From assembly GCA_032622095.1 (NCBI GenBank), contig CP136063.1, positions 275,337,426-275,401,425 of the forward strand: 64,000 bases of DNA, written 5' to 3'. Origin of the DNA: Siphonodentalium dalli (lineage: Eukaryota; Mollusca; Scaphopoda; Gadilida; Siphonodentaliidae). The notes beneath the pieces were generated by a model. That model was not told the DNA's origin and searched no databases. It saw only the letters and a list, made by a program, of their open reading frames with translations. Numbering within the stretch: position 1 is the stretch's first letter; every line of letters begins with the position of its first letter. The position numbers and the translations under genes were made by a program. Below, in pieces: positions 11,546 to 21,561 of this stretch.

Positions 11546-11848
11546 AAGAACTAAATCAGGAATAAAAAAAACGGACCGAAAAAACTGTGTAGAATGTTTT
11601 GTATAGAATAGACCACTGACGAAAGACGAAAGAGTTATTAATAAATTGATAAATTGATTGTTTCATCTCTTAACATGCCAAAAACAGACCCCCGATATAC
11701 AATGCCCGATATTCGTTTTCATCTCGTACATTGTATATTGATATTTACAACCAAATGAGAGTAAATTATTTCGTTGGATGAATAATAGACCACCACATAT
11801 TACAGTAATCAGAATATTAGACTCACAAGATGTGAGCTGAGTATAACA

Positions 11849-12008
11849 TTAACCCTTTCAGTGCCAGGTCCGATTTTTGTATCAACCCATATACCCTGTG
11901 CCAATGCATTCTCTTATATATGCGAGTCGACCACAGGTCGCCTCGCATATATAAGAGAATGCATTGGCCTAACAATTTTTCATCATTTGTTATTATTTTT
12001 TACAATGC
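11849..12008. mobile_element. TTAA-flanked MITE, B family, copy 1 (truncated)
   Basis: The left end is TTAACCCTTTCAGTGCCAGG. One 67-bp palindrome follows (11901-11967; loop ACA instead of ATA), then GGCCTAACAATTTTTCATCA. The same order is seen at 15023. The right half, including the terminal repeat, is missing after about 12008. The ends are piggyBac-like. Confidence 0.75.
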
Positions 12009-12358
12009 AATGATCGATGAGCTATTAACAAATACAAGCACCCAATTAAGAGGAATGTTTCCACTTGGAGTCAGTAATATAAATTCAAGAACTGACTAAT
12101 GTGCAATCATACTATAAAACGTATAAATATAGTACCAGAATAGATAATAAATAACAACTAAAGAACACGAAATTTACCAAGGATCGACATCGAAATATGT
12201 AATGTAGCTTTTAAGATAAGATTTTGCAGTGATAAGGTATTTATAATATTTTATGAATCGTACAACGTGTCAAGCTGATGGTCGGGTGGGTGAGACAGAA
12301 TGTCACCCTTCGCCCAACCGACAGCCTCACTCCATAAATACTTTTTTTCTTGTCTTTG
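12009..12358. other. No gene recognised; short hairpin
   Basis: Around 12278-12325 GGTCGGGTGGGTGAGAC is followed by CACCCTTCGCCCAACCGAC, which can form a hairpin. Its function is unknown and it may be an element remnant. Confidence 0.35.
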
Positions 12359-13400
12359 AGTGTTAACCGTTTCTATTCAATCATTAGGTCAAATTTAGAA
12401 AGCTCAAAGATGTACCTCTCTTTCTGAAGGTCGAAACGTTTGAAGCAAAAGGCGAAATTTCTTTTGGAACAATAGGATCAACTTGCATATATTGTTTCAG
12501 AGAAAATGTCTCAACGGCCGAAGCTGTATCCATAACCTTCGCTTCTTAAACAGGAATAATATCAGTCTCCTCAACTTGTGTTGCGAGTGATATAAACGAA
12601 CTGACGAGCTTGGTTTGACCGTTTCTGATTGCTGGCATCAACACACTTTTTTGTAGACACAATTGCTGAGTATGACAATGAGGAATGGGTGATCGAGGAC
12701 CAACTATTTTCTCAGCATCTAGATATGACAGATGTTTCTCAGCTGTACATCTTTGAATCTGGAATTCATAGTCCCATATGGGACATGAACGAACCATTGC
12801 AGCACGTGAACCTTGAGAGTTTGAACAATTCTTAAGATTCATACAATTCTTATGATCATGACGAAAAATAGAACCTCGTGCATATATGGTTTCTTTACTT
12901 TTACAATGTTCCTAGCCATGGCCATACCCCTGACATTTAAAACATATTAATTGGTTTGGAACTTAAATCCATCTTCATACACCCAACCTTCAATGTCGGT
13001 GGATGTTCGCACCGATTGAAGGTCAGAAGATAACTGTTCAACTGAACTTTTTGACCATCAACTGTCGTAAATGTGCTACTGTAACTCCATGTGGTGCTAA
13101 CTCAGCCAATATCTCTGACCCCGAAAAATCAGCTGTATCGCTAGTTCTCAACACAGCTCTGCTACTGTTTAGTGTCTTGTGAGGAGTAACCAACACTGGT
13201 GTCTGCAATAGTTGTTAACTGCAGCAGAGCATAAGATTGAACCTTCTTTGAACACACAATCAAGAGAGAGCCACTTATTGGCCCAGTCCTAATTGGTTTA
13301 ACAGATTCCAATAGTCCAGCAATGCTTTTTAGCGTTTTACCAATGACAAAGATGGAAGGTCTTTTCACATATGGGTCAAAGCCAATAACCAAGTACTAAG
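12359..13400 (-). pseudogene. Degenerate LINE ORF1 (gag-like, CCHC zinc knuckles)
   Basis: Read on the minus strand, the order is typical of gag-like ORF1 proteins of CR1/Jockey-type LINEs. First comes KTLKSIAGLLESVKPIRTG (13.35-13.28 kb). Then, in a shifted frame, PVLVTPHKTLNSSRAVLRTS (13199-13038), continuing with EILAELAPHGVTVAHLRQL. Next is a CCHC knuckle, CFKCQGYGHG-stop-EHC (12903-12944). Then a second cysteine-rich block ends in CPIWDYEFQIQRC and LSYLDAEKIV (12842-12690). There are frameshifts and at least three stops. No ORF2 follows below 12.36 kb, so the copy is truncated at that side. ORF1 binds the element RNA in this family; this copy cannot function. Confidence 0.85.
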
Positions 13401-13822
13401 GGAATACCACAGCACCATTGGAACTTGGGGAGTCATCATTCTTACGAGCAATTCTTTGTTTTTTTTTATATGAGTTGCCATACAAAAAGCACAAAATTGA
13501 CAACTATCCCAGCAGCCGCCGTGGACTACTACCGTTCCAGTTCTGGTCGGGCCAAAGACTGGTACATAGCTGAATCGGTGACCCGTTTAGCCACTGCATA
13601 TAGCAGCATCCCGGTACCTCTCCACAGTGAGACAGGCGTGAACAATACAAGATTCAACACTCAACAATCATCAGGACAAACACAACAGACAGGACAGAAC
13701 AGAAACATCATACGTGAAAAACAAAACATCTGACGATCAATACAACATATAACAAAATTGAATCTGAAACACTGTGGAGAGGCGTGACTAGCCGATTGAT
13801 TGAGCCGAGTCAAATCAACCAC
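13401..13822. other. Flank of the LINE ORF1 relic
   Basis: This may be the 5' untranslated region of the LINE on the minus strand. A 102-codon plus frame (13425-13733) and a 71-codon minus frame (13661-13876) show only Gln/Ser-rich or random composition and no motif. Confidence 0.35.
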
Positions 13823-14108
13823 CCGTCTTAAAGAGATGTAGGACAAAAGAGGACCATGAGCTAAAAAGGGTGCCACATTAGGGGATTCTTACCCCTCGCA
13901 GTGGGGCGGTAGGCATATTCTACCCTGGGCCCGCACGGGGTATAGCCTCCATAACGCCGTGCTACTGGCCCGTTCATTTGCCGATTTAAGGGCCTCGTGG
14001 GTACTAAATTTACAGAAATGACCAGTGGACCTCGCTTTCTTGATTATTTCTTTTCACATAACGTGGATCATACAAAGCTTAAATTAATTCTTATTATGAA
14101 ACATAAAT
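13823..14108. repeat. ~290-bp SINE-like dispersed repeat, copy 1 (E family)
   Basis: From CCGTCTTAAAGAGATGT to the AAACATAAAT end this is nearly identical to 16371-16662. Shared blocks are GGTGCCACATTAGGG, CCCCTCGCAGTGGGGCGGTA and GCCCGCACGGGG. The central block is GC-rich, unlike its surroundings. No clear A/B boxes are present. The family is not recognised, but the other copy is flanked by long direct repeats. Confidence 0.85.
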
Positions 14109-14289
14109 CATAACACAAAATCTGTATGTGTTCTTTGGGTTTCTGCCATCTTTTATTTTCCTATTCTTTATGACTATATCAGAAACTGCCTATACAGCAG
14201 AGTGCTCTACCTATCAGTAGCTTATGTCAGCTTCCGGTGGGTAAGACATGGTACCTCTATTTATGGACTCTTCTGCTATAGGGCACCCC

Positions 14290-14348
14290 CCTCTACTCAC
14301 ATAATGTGGGTCATACAAAGCTATGATATGGTTCATTTGCCGATTTAA
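14290..14348. repeat. Partial E-family repeat, copy 3
   Basis: ACATAATGTGGGTCATACAA and GGTTCATTTGCCGATTTAA match two non-adjacent parts of the repeat at 13823. The TTAA that ends this fragment is the left TTAA of the MITE at 14345. That MITE may have inserted at the TTTAAGGGCC site seen in the other E copies. Confidence 0.5.
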
Positions 14349-14744
14349 CCCTTTATCCAACAAACCGGCCAAAAACGCCCAAATAAAGCTTCAACAGCCT
14401 AAAATATCTTCGGTCTGTCTCAATAGAACCATACAAATATGGGTATCATTGGAACCGGCTCATTGACCACATTGTGGTGTTTACAGTTATACCCTCTGCC
14501 AATGCATTCTCTTATATATGCGAGTCGACCATAGGTCGCCTCGCATATATAAGAGAATGCATTGGCCTAAAAAAAATCTTTTTTTAACACTTTTTACCAT
14601 TTTTTCTTACATTCTTTAACAATTTTATAATTTTTAATGTGTTAAGCCAATGCATTCTCTTATATATGCGAGACGACATATGGTCGACTCGCATATATAA
14701 GAGAATGCATTGGCACAGGGCCGTTCTGTTGGGTAAAGGGTTAA
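14345..14744. mobile_element. TTAA-flanked MITE, A family, copy 2 (long form)
   Basis: The left end is TTAACCCTTTATCCAACAAA and the right end is CTGTTGGGTAAAGGGTTAA. Between the left terminal repeat and the first palindrome lies a ~110-bp spacer (GCTTCAACAGCCTAAAATAT; CATTGGAACCGGCTCATTGA). It is shared with the copies at 38977 and 53630 and, inverted, with those at 16935 and 25788. Palindromes lie at 14499-14565 and 14647-14713. Confidence 0.9.
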
Positions 14745-15022
14745 GGTTATAAACACAACAAATGATCGCAATTGACAAAACAAATAATACCCATACACTT
14801 TACAGAAGTGAATTGCCAATCAAAATATGCTCCTTGTCTTAAATGTAAATTTTATTTATACAAATATGATATATAGAAAATGATAGAACAGTCGTATATT
14901 CCGGGAATTTATTACTATATATAATAAAGATTAACAGCCCATGGCTAGCGACATGTTTACATCAATCATATGCCGTATATCAAGCATTGCATGTAATACG
15001 ACATTGTCTAAACTGCTTGCCA

Positions 15023-15508
15023 TTAACCCTTTGAGTGCCAGGTCCGATTTTTGTATCAACCCATATACCCTGTGCCAATGCATTCTCTTATGTATGCGAG
15101 TCGACCATTGGTCGCCTCGCATATATAAGAGAATGCATTGGCCTAACAATTTTTCATCATTTGTTATTATTTTTTACAATTTTTTACAATTTTAATATTT
15201 TTTTCTTATATTCTTTCACAGACTTATTTTGTAGGTTTAGTGCCAGGGAATCTCACGTTTTTCATGGGCATCAAAATTAGTACTATGAATACTTGGTGAT
15301 AGTTTTGAGTTATAACATGCCCCTAAGGTTTTATCAAGTTTATTTTTAAATTCGTTATAGCATGTTTAAGCATACCCAAATTTTTTTTACCCAAAAACAA
15401 AAAAATCTAAAAAACAAAAAACAAAACAAAATTTTTCATTTTTTAGGGCCGATTTTACAGACCGTAAATTAGGGCCGATGAGATCGGCCCCTCGCACTGA
15501 AAGGGTTG
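15023..15508. mobile_element. TTAA-flanked MITE, B family, copy 2 (complete)
   Basis: The left end is TTAACCCTTTGAGTGCCAGG and the right end is TCGCACTGAAAGGGTTGA (TTAA with one change). A single 67-bp palindrome lies at 15075-15141 (loop ATT). The inner repeats GTCCGATTTTTGTATCAACC and GGGCCGATGAGATCGG flank it. The right half is A-rich. B elements carry one hairpin where A elements carry two. Confidence 0.85.
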
Positions 15509-15912
15509 AGATGCATCCTGGTTGGTTAGTAGTCTGTGTTCCCATTGAAAATTCTACGTTATAAATTCTAGAATGTATCACAACAAATCGCCTCACCGTC
15601 TCAAACTTTCAGAGCCCTCATAAATTTAATAATAATCTAATCATGTTATTATCATGAAAGAGACATGCAATGCCTACCTATCAATGATACATATTATTCA
15701 AGATGTAACAAAAACTAACAATACAAAACTTTTAAAGCTCAGAGAAGAGACAAAGAAAAGTTGTCACCGTAACGACGTTATTTTTGGCGTTACATTTAGA
15801 ACAGACGAAATTTCTGTTGAAAACTTAAACCACAAAAACTGGACTATTATTGTGTGTATATAAACCAATATCTGAATATCGTTCACTATAATTTTGACTG
15901 AATCATATATGC
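15509..15912. other. No gene recognised
   Basis: A 69-codon plus frame (15654-15863) begins MKETCNAYLSMIHIIQDVTK and shows no known motif. Confidence 0.35.
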
Positions 15913-16062
15913 AGTCGAATTACAAAAGAAATAAAGGTGCATTGGCATGAATTTGACCACATGATTATATAACATCGCTTCGCGTTGTCCTATACATACA
16001 CTCATTTTCTTTGTGGTAAAATTCTACTATAAACACGCCGATATACGTATTTATTTCTTAAG
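15913..16062. mobile_element. Decayed foldback, GAAATAAA-ended family (K), copy 2
   Basis: Left AGTCGAATTACAAAAGAAAT and right CGTATTTATTTCTTAAG match the flanks and ends of the near-perfect palindrome at 36608-36750. Inner blocks TCTTTGTGGTAAAATTCTAC and CGCTTCGCGTTGTCCT correspond to its arms and centre. Arm pairing is now poor. Confidence 0.6.
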
Positions 16063-16348
16063 TAACCGTGGGTTATATATGGACAATTTTCGAAATTTGT
16101 AATGAAGAATCGTTCACCTTAGACGCCTTGTAAGTCTTGTGGTCAGAGGAAGCCACGAACGTCCCAACTATCGAACATTTCAATTGATATCATAGTTCCC
16201 CTAATTAGCCACATTTGCCCCAAATAGAGTTGATTATTATAGATGCGGGGGAAGCATCTCTTGGTTGTGACAGGAATGGTCACCCCGATACCCTCGGGCT
16301 ACAGGAAGGGGTCAGTGGTAACCAGTAATTAGGAGTGTCCGAAAACGT

Positions 16349-16692
16349 GCTAATTAGTCAAATTCTAATCAACCGTCTTAAAGAGATGTTGGACAAAAAA
16401 GGACAATGAGCTAAAAAAGGGTGCCACATTAGGGAATTCTTACCCCTCGCAGTGGGGCGGTAGGCATATTCTACCCTGGGCCCGCACGGGGTCTAGCCTC
16501 CATAAACGCCGTGTTACTGCACCGTTCATATGCCGATTTAAGGACCTCGTGGGTACTAAATTTACAGAAATGACCAGTGGACCTCGCTTTCTTGATTATT
16601 TCTTTTCACATAAACGTGGATCATACAAAGCTTAAATTAATTCTTATTATAAAACATAAATACGCCTGCTAATTAGTCAAATTCTAATCAAC
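16349..16692. mobile_element. E-family SINE-like repeat, copy 2, with 25-bp direct repeats
   Basis: A perfect 25-bp direct repeat starting GCTAATTAGTCAAATTCT stands at 16349-16373 and again at 16668-16692. The ~294-bp E repeat fills the gap. This is the expected outcome of retroposition with target-site duplication, though 25 bp is long. The copy matches 13823-14108 nearly base for base, so insertion is fairly recent. In copy 1 the upstream AGTCAAATCAACC resembles part of this direct repeat, so some of it may belong to the element. Confidence 0.75.
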
Positions 16693-16934
16693 AACTATAA
16701 TGTCTTCGTCAGTAAAAATATCTTCTGAGAAAATTCCAATTATACGAGTGACTGTGTCTTACCATATAGTATGAACGTTTGCGCTCTTTGTATACAACTG
16801 AGACTTTCAGACACAAGGCGTTGGCCGATTATGCCTGTATTATATATTATGTTCTTACACTCGCAAATTTGCCAGGAAATCTCTTTCAGGCATGAGGTCC
16901 CATATGGCATATTTAGTGACACCACACCGCACAG

Positions 16935-17263
16935 TTAACCCTTTACCCAACAAAACGGCCCTGTGCCAATGCATTCTCTTATATATGCGAGTCGACCATA
17001 CCTCGCATATATAAGAGAGCATTGGCTTAACACATATTAAAAATGATAAAATTGTCAAAGAATGTAGAAAAATATTATAAAAATTGTTAAAAAATGTAAG
17101 AATTGTTTTTTAAATTGTTAAAGAGTGTAAGAAAAAATGGTAAAAAGTGTTAAAAAATGAATTGTTTTTAGGCCAATGTATTCTCTTATATGTGCGAGGC
17201 GACCTATGGTCGACTCGCATATATAAGAGAATGCATTGGCACAGGGCATAACTGTGGTCAATG
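16935..17263. mobile_element. TTAA-flanked MITE, A family, copy 3 (right end truncated)
   Basis: The left end is TTAACCCTTTACCCAACAAA. The first palindrome (16966-17025) is shortened to 60 bp by the loss of GGTCG and 2 bp. The second (17173-17239) is full length. After it comes GGGCATAACTGTGGTCAATG, the inverted form of the long-form spacer, which stops near 17263 without a terminal repeat. Confidence 0.8.
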
Positions 17264-18400
17264 AGGTATAGGAAGTTACAATATCACAGAAACCGAATGC
17301 AAAAATGCTTATACAATACATCTCTATCAAAGCTAATTATATACGAAGTAAAAAAAACTATGTAGGTCCTATAGTAGCGATGCTATCGACATTTGCCTGT
17401 AAATACCATGCAACTATCTCGTAAGAATCAATCATACAGCTATTTTACGGCAATGTGCTAGTAAATATCACCGTAACATGTGTAACTATCGAAATGTTAC
17501 TTCCCATGTCGTTTTACTTTGGTAAATATGCATTTTATATGAAATTTGCCTTTCACATTCTTGCAACATAGGGTTTTCTATGAGAAATTGCCAGCAGAAA
17601 ATGACGTCCAAACTTGCCAGCGTATGAAACCACCCTAACAGAGCCAACAACGCACAATGAGTTGGCCTATATGATCAACTGGCAACGACAATTTGTAACT
17701 GAACAATGTTTCCCCTCATTAGGAAATGTGTCTCGGGTCCCAAATCTTTACTTAAAAGGTGTGGAGTAAGGACACACAAAAATGCACCCAAATGCTGGTG
17801 TCCTCTCAAGGGAATGTTGGTCATGGACATGGTGACCTATGCGCCTACACATACCCGAACAAGAATTAATTGAAGAAAAATAATTAAGTATTATTAATAT
17901 TATTAATATCTATAGAAGCGCAAAGGTGTTCAATGATGCTGCCATGACATTACCACCAGGTATTTCTAGATCGCCTATATATGTAGTCAAGGGCGATGAA
18001 CTTGGTGATTCACGACAAAAGCCACATCTGAATGTTCATAACAAAAGCAGACGACGATAATAAAAGTGCAGGTGGAGTCCTTATTATACTATCGAGATTA
18101 AGGTCAATACACTTCTTACGATCTTATATAGTACAACTGTTACAGGGCCATGGAACTACGTCACCATATTGAAATCCCTATATTCTCTAAACAGTTCGCT
18201 TCAGACGTTTGTATAGCTGCTATATGAAACCATTGCAGCATATGGATTAGATATTTGTTGCAGTTGTTATAATTACTATTGAAAGGGATTATGTACATGT
18301 TATATTACATTCTATTAAATAGTTGAGGTGTGTTTTCTGTTAAAACTCATGACACAATCGATACATATTTCCCTTGTGAATTTCAGTTGTAAATATTACA
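17264..18400. other. No gene recognised
   Basis: No long open frame, array or foldback was seen. Confidence 0.4.
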
Positions 18401-18541
18401 GTAATGGCCAAAGTAATTGACCACTTAACCACAGCAGAATTATGGGTAATTTTTGGCAACAAGCCATATTTCCGACTAAATCCTGAAAAATTACCCATAA
18501 TTCTGCTGTGGTTAAGTGGTCAATTACTTTGGGCATTACTG
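18401..18541. mobile_element. Foldback MITE with CAGTAATG ends, copy 1 (G family)
   Basis: A 141-bp palindrome flanked by TA on both sides. The left end is CAGTAATGGCCAAAGTAATT and the right end is CAATTACTTTGGGCATTACTG. Arms pair through CCACTTAACCACAGCAGAAT. The loop CAACAAGCCATATTTCCGAC is shared exactly with the copy at 57744. A TA duplication and CAGTAATG ends are typical of mariner-derived MITEs. Confidence 0.9.
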
Positions 18542-18612
18542 TAGTTTTTTAACGATTACTGATATGTGGATGTGCATTTAGAATTTCCAGTGATCGTATT
18601 CCAGTTTATACC

Positions 18613-18948
18613 TCAAACAGACGTTTTTATATGTTTTAAACAAATTTTAAATCGAAACCGTTTTGTGTTAAAGCCTTGATTGGTGACGTAGTTGCGGAGA
18701 TTAACGAATCTGCGTTGTAGCGTAGCAACGCCGTAGCGATTTGTGCCGACAGTTTTAACGAACACTATATCATCCCGCATCGGAAAATCCCTACTGTGAC
18801 CTGCTTGTCCATAATTAAGAACATGTCGGGACCAATACATTGAGACGTCATCACCGTGGGTAAATGAGTGTAGATGGACGTTCGGATTTTGATTAAAATT
18901 GGGCCTCATTAGTATTTCGTTGGGCCAATGCCCCATGGCATAATACAA
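18613..18948 (-). CDS. Unrecognised 111-codon open frame, doubtful gene
   Basis: A minus-strand open frame of 111 codons, with the first ATG a few codons in (MGHWPNEILMRP). It ends at a TGA near 18613. It is less AT-rich than its surroundings and includes VHLHSFTHGDDVSMYWSRHV and DDIVFVKTVGTNRYGVATLQ. I recognise no domain, signal peptide or zinc knuckle. It could be an exon, a decayed transposon frame or chance. No splice sites could be argued for. Confidence 0.2.
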   Translation of the reverse strand: MYYAMGHWPNEILMRPNFNQNPNVHLHSFTHGDDVSMYWSRHVLNYGQAGHSRDFPMRDDIVFVKTVGTNRYGVATLQRRFVNLRNYVTNQGFNTKRFRFKICLKHIKTSV

Positions 18949-19120
18949 GACTAATGACCTCGCTGGTCGATGTAGAAAACAATCACCAATCCGATGAGAG
19001 TCTTCGACACTTTACAAAGTTATCAGCAGATTATCAGTTCCCAACAGAGCACTTTTACTTCAAACTCAACCGGCGACTACGGTTGACTTCACGCACAAAC
19101 CTGGTAAGATCATATCCGCA

Positions 19121-19387
19121 TTAACCCTCCCGTGACTGGAGCTTCCTGCTATTTTGCGAAAACCCAGTGCCAATGCATTTTCATATATATGCGAGTCTCC
19201 CATATAGGGAGTCTCGCTTATATATATAAGGTATACATTGGCCTAACAATATTTACCTTAACCTGGTAAGCCATTGCATGCTCTTATATATGCGAGGCTC
19301 CCTGGGTGAGACTCGCATATATAAGAGAATGCACTGGCACAGGATCATAAATGCTGCACCAGCACTGCTCCCGCCACGAAAGGGTTA
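19121..19387. mobile_element. TTAA-flanked MITE, C family, copy 1
   Basis: The left end is TTAACCCTCCCGTGACTGGA; the right end is CCCGCCACGAAAGGGTTAA. Two palindromes (about 19170-19241 and 19271-19337) carry the variant core GAGTCTCCC...GGGAGTCTC in place of the CGACC...GGTCG of A, B and F elements. The outer arms still read ATGCATT...TATATATGCGAG. It is a third terminal-repeat family with the same hairpin module. Confidence 0.8.
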
Positions 19388-19890
19388 ATCGTTTATGGGT
19401 AACAATAGTCTTTATATTGTCCCGCGCTGGTAAGATTTTGGAATGAACCGGCATTGCAGCAATGTGGTATTTATATATGCGATAAGACAATTCGGTTTCA
19501 AAATTAATTCCCTGAAAGCCGTTGACATAATATATAATAGTAATAGGTTAATCGAGAATTTTTTTTTTTTTTCAAGTGGAAACGAACGATAGAATTATGA
19601 CACAGAGTTGACGCGTATCGTGTCCTTTCGTTGTATGAAGATTCAAACAATTTTGTTTAATCCGGTTACGCTGAACGGGTATCCTGGATCATCCACCCCA
19701 TCCCGCCACCCATAGTATCTTATGCGCCGCAGGCGATCGTATATAGGTAGTACCCACCCATCACCCCATCCCGCCACTTACTGTCTATATTGAATTGAGT
19801 TTTTTAAATTTCCTAGAACTTTAGACCAAACAGCATCATCGACACGACAAGACAAAACGCCAATCCCATCAACAACCTGATATATCTTGT

Positions 19891-20181
19891 CGAAATCTAA
19901 TCACAACATTGGGAATCAAGAGCACTGTCAATTATATCTCCGATAGCCCTGTGTGCTTCTGTGGAAATCCATCCGAAGATGCCTTTCATTTTTTCTTCAG
20001 TTGCCCCTTGTATCAGTCCGAGCGAGCCGTCCTCGCTGATAAATTGACTCGCGAAAGCCTTCAAATTCTCAATATTAACGAAATTATTTTCGGAATACCA
20101 TATATCTCGTCCCAAAGTAATAAGAAACTGTTCGATATAATTCAGCAATATATTGTAGCAACAAAGCGTTTCGATAACTGA
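19891..20181 (+). pseudogene. LINE ORF2 C-terminal fragment
   Basis: The plus frame reads RNLITTLGIKSTVNYISDSP, then VCFCGNPSEDAFHFFFSCP, then IIQQYIVATKRF and stop. The CxCG...EDAxHFFFxCP block is the cysteine/histidine motif at the end of LINE ORF2 proteins, and YI..TKRF is the usual last segment. It is open to the stop for about 97 codons, so it is younger than the relics at 0.8 and 37 kb. The RT and endonuclease parts are absent (5' truncation, start near 19.8 kb). Confidence 0.8.
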
Positions 20182-20690
20182 ATTTAAAACAAAATACATT
20201 CACAAGGTAGGACTACAAATTGTCTAAGTACACCGGTAAATATAGGAACTACGCAGTTTAGTAATCTACTGGCTCCCCACTTATGGACCTACTCCCCACT
20301 CATTGACCAGTTCTCTATTACCTTGATATACCGTATGTACTGTCTTCCAGAGTAGCTGACTAACAATTGACTAACACATATATATGAAGAAAATACCCCT
20401 TTGCACAAAATCCTGCTCCAACATTAGTTAAAACGAAAAAAATCACACAAACCCCACCAAATATACCAAAACAGCCATAATCCATATAGCAATATGCTCT
20501 GGAAGGCACAACATCAATCACCATAAAATAACTAAATCATGCAAGTAAATATGTTCAGCTGTCATCTTGTAAACATTTTGTATCTAAATCGATTGTATTG
20601 GGAGAGGGCTTCATAAGTTGAAAAAACTTGTGCCCCAATCCCTTTTGTATTATTTGCAAATAAAATACGTTTCAAGTCAAAGAGTACTGT
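20182..20690 (+). repeat. 3' untranslated region and end of the same LINE
   Basis: About 400 bp after the ORF2 stop come GGGAGAGGGCTTCATAAGTT, AACTTGTGCCCCAATCCC and AATAAAATACGTTTCAAG. The first two can pair as a terminal stem-loop. The block is shared with 11225-11382 and 23835-23981. Its place after an ORF2 tail ties the block to a LINE 3' end. Confidence 0.6.
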
Positions 20691-20734
20691 CACGAATGGT
20701 AACAAGCCTGTGTTGTGTGGGATATGTTCCTTCA

Positions 20735-20880
20735 CTCTAAGAAAACAGCTCCCAATTTGGTTGGTTCCCCTGGGAACCAAGTACCAGTATAGAACCAAAC
20801 AGTTTGATTCCACACTGCTTTTGTTCTATCTGGAACCAAATCCTAAGTTTGGTTCTTCAAAGAACCCACCGATTTCATGG
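20735..20880. repeat. GGTTC/GAACC-rich repeat, copy 1
   Basis: Dense alternation of GGTTC and GAACC: TTGGTTGGTTCCCCTGGGAA, TAGAACCAAAC, TCTGGAACCAAAT, GGTTCTTCAAAGAACC. The same style of sequence occurs at 21895-22115. It is probably a complex foldback element whose limits I cannot set. Confidence 0.55.
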
Positions 20881-21002
20881 GTTGTGTGGGAAGAGGCCTA
20901 GCTTAAATGTCCTATAGTCTAAAATTTAACAATGTGTCCACGCGTTTGGGGTTAAGGTGATATGCGGAATTTCTTTGAATCACCAATGTACACATTCCCA
21001 TA

Positions 21003-21561
21003 CCTTACTCGTATTTAAATTCGCGCAGTACTATTTTTCGCGCACTTTGAATTCGCGCACCCAGCTGCGCGAATTCAAAACTGACAACAATACATGTAAA
21101 TAAATATTAATGGAAATTGTGGAATTGAACTCGACAGAAGTAAAACCACAACCGCGCGTATGCGCCGCTGACTTCAGAAATTAAATCAACTCATGATTGT
21201 ATTTTGAGTGCATAACTAACTCACACTGTTTGGTCATGGTGTCATGCAGTGTCACCCCAGAGCTGTGAATTCGGATACGTGCTTTCGTGAACCTTCAGCC
21301 AGGAATGGGTGTATTTCTTAGAAGCATTATCTCAACATCAAAGATCTAAACATGATGCATCACTTTACATGTGCATATGAATAATGTCGTTGGGAATGTT
21401 TGCCCGCAACTAAATATATTTGTCTATTATAGCTATCTAAATTAACCCTCCTATTTTTTATTGTTTTGTATAAACTTCGTACTATTTTTCGCTCAGTTTT
21501 AAATTCGCGCGCCGATGGATGCGCGAAAAATAGTACTGCGCGAATTTAAATACGAGTAAGG
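21003..21561. mobile_element. MITE with TTACTCG...GCGCAGTACT ends, copy 2 (H family)
   Basis: 559 bp flanked by TA on both sides. The left end is CCTTACTCGTATTTAAATTC and the right end is its complement, GAATTTAAATACGAGTAAGG. Next to each end lies GCGCAGTACTATTTTTCGC or its complement. A nested palindrome follows at about 21046-21080 (TTTGAATTCGCGC...GCGCGAATTCAAA). The interior matches 8476-9253. No coding frame. Confidence 0.9.

Noticed and set aside
13425-13733. 102-codon plus frame as a gene
   Set aside because: It lies in the upstream flank of a minus-strand LINE ORF1, with low-complexity Gln/Ser composition and no domain.
16960-17030. Hairpin module as a bacterial-type terminator
   Set aside because: The sequence is eukaryotic, and the hairpin is a recurrent transposon module with no T-run linked to a gene.
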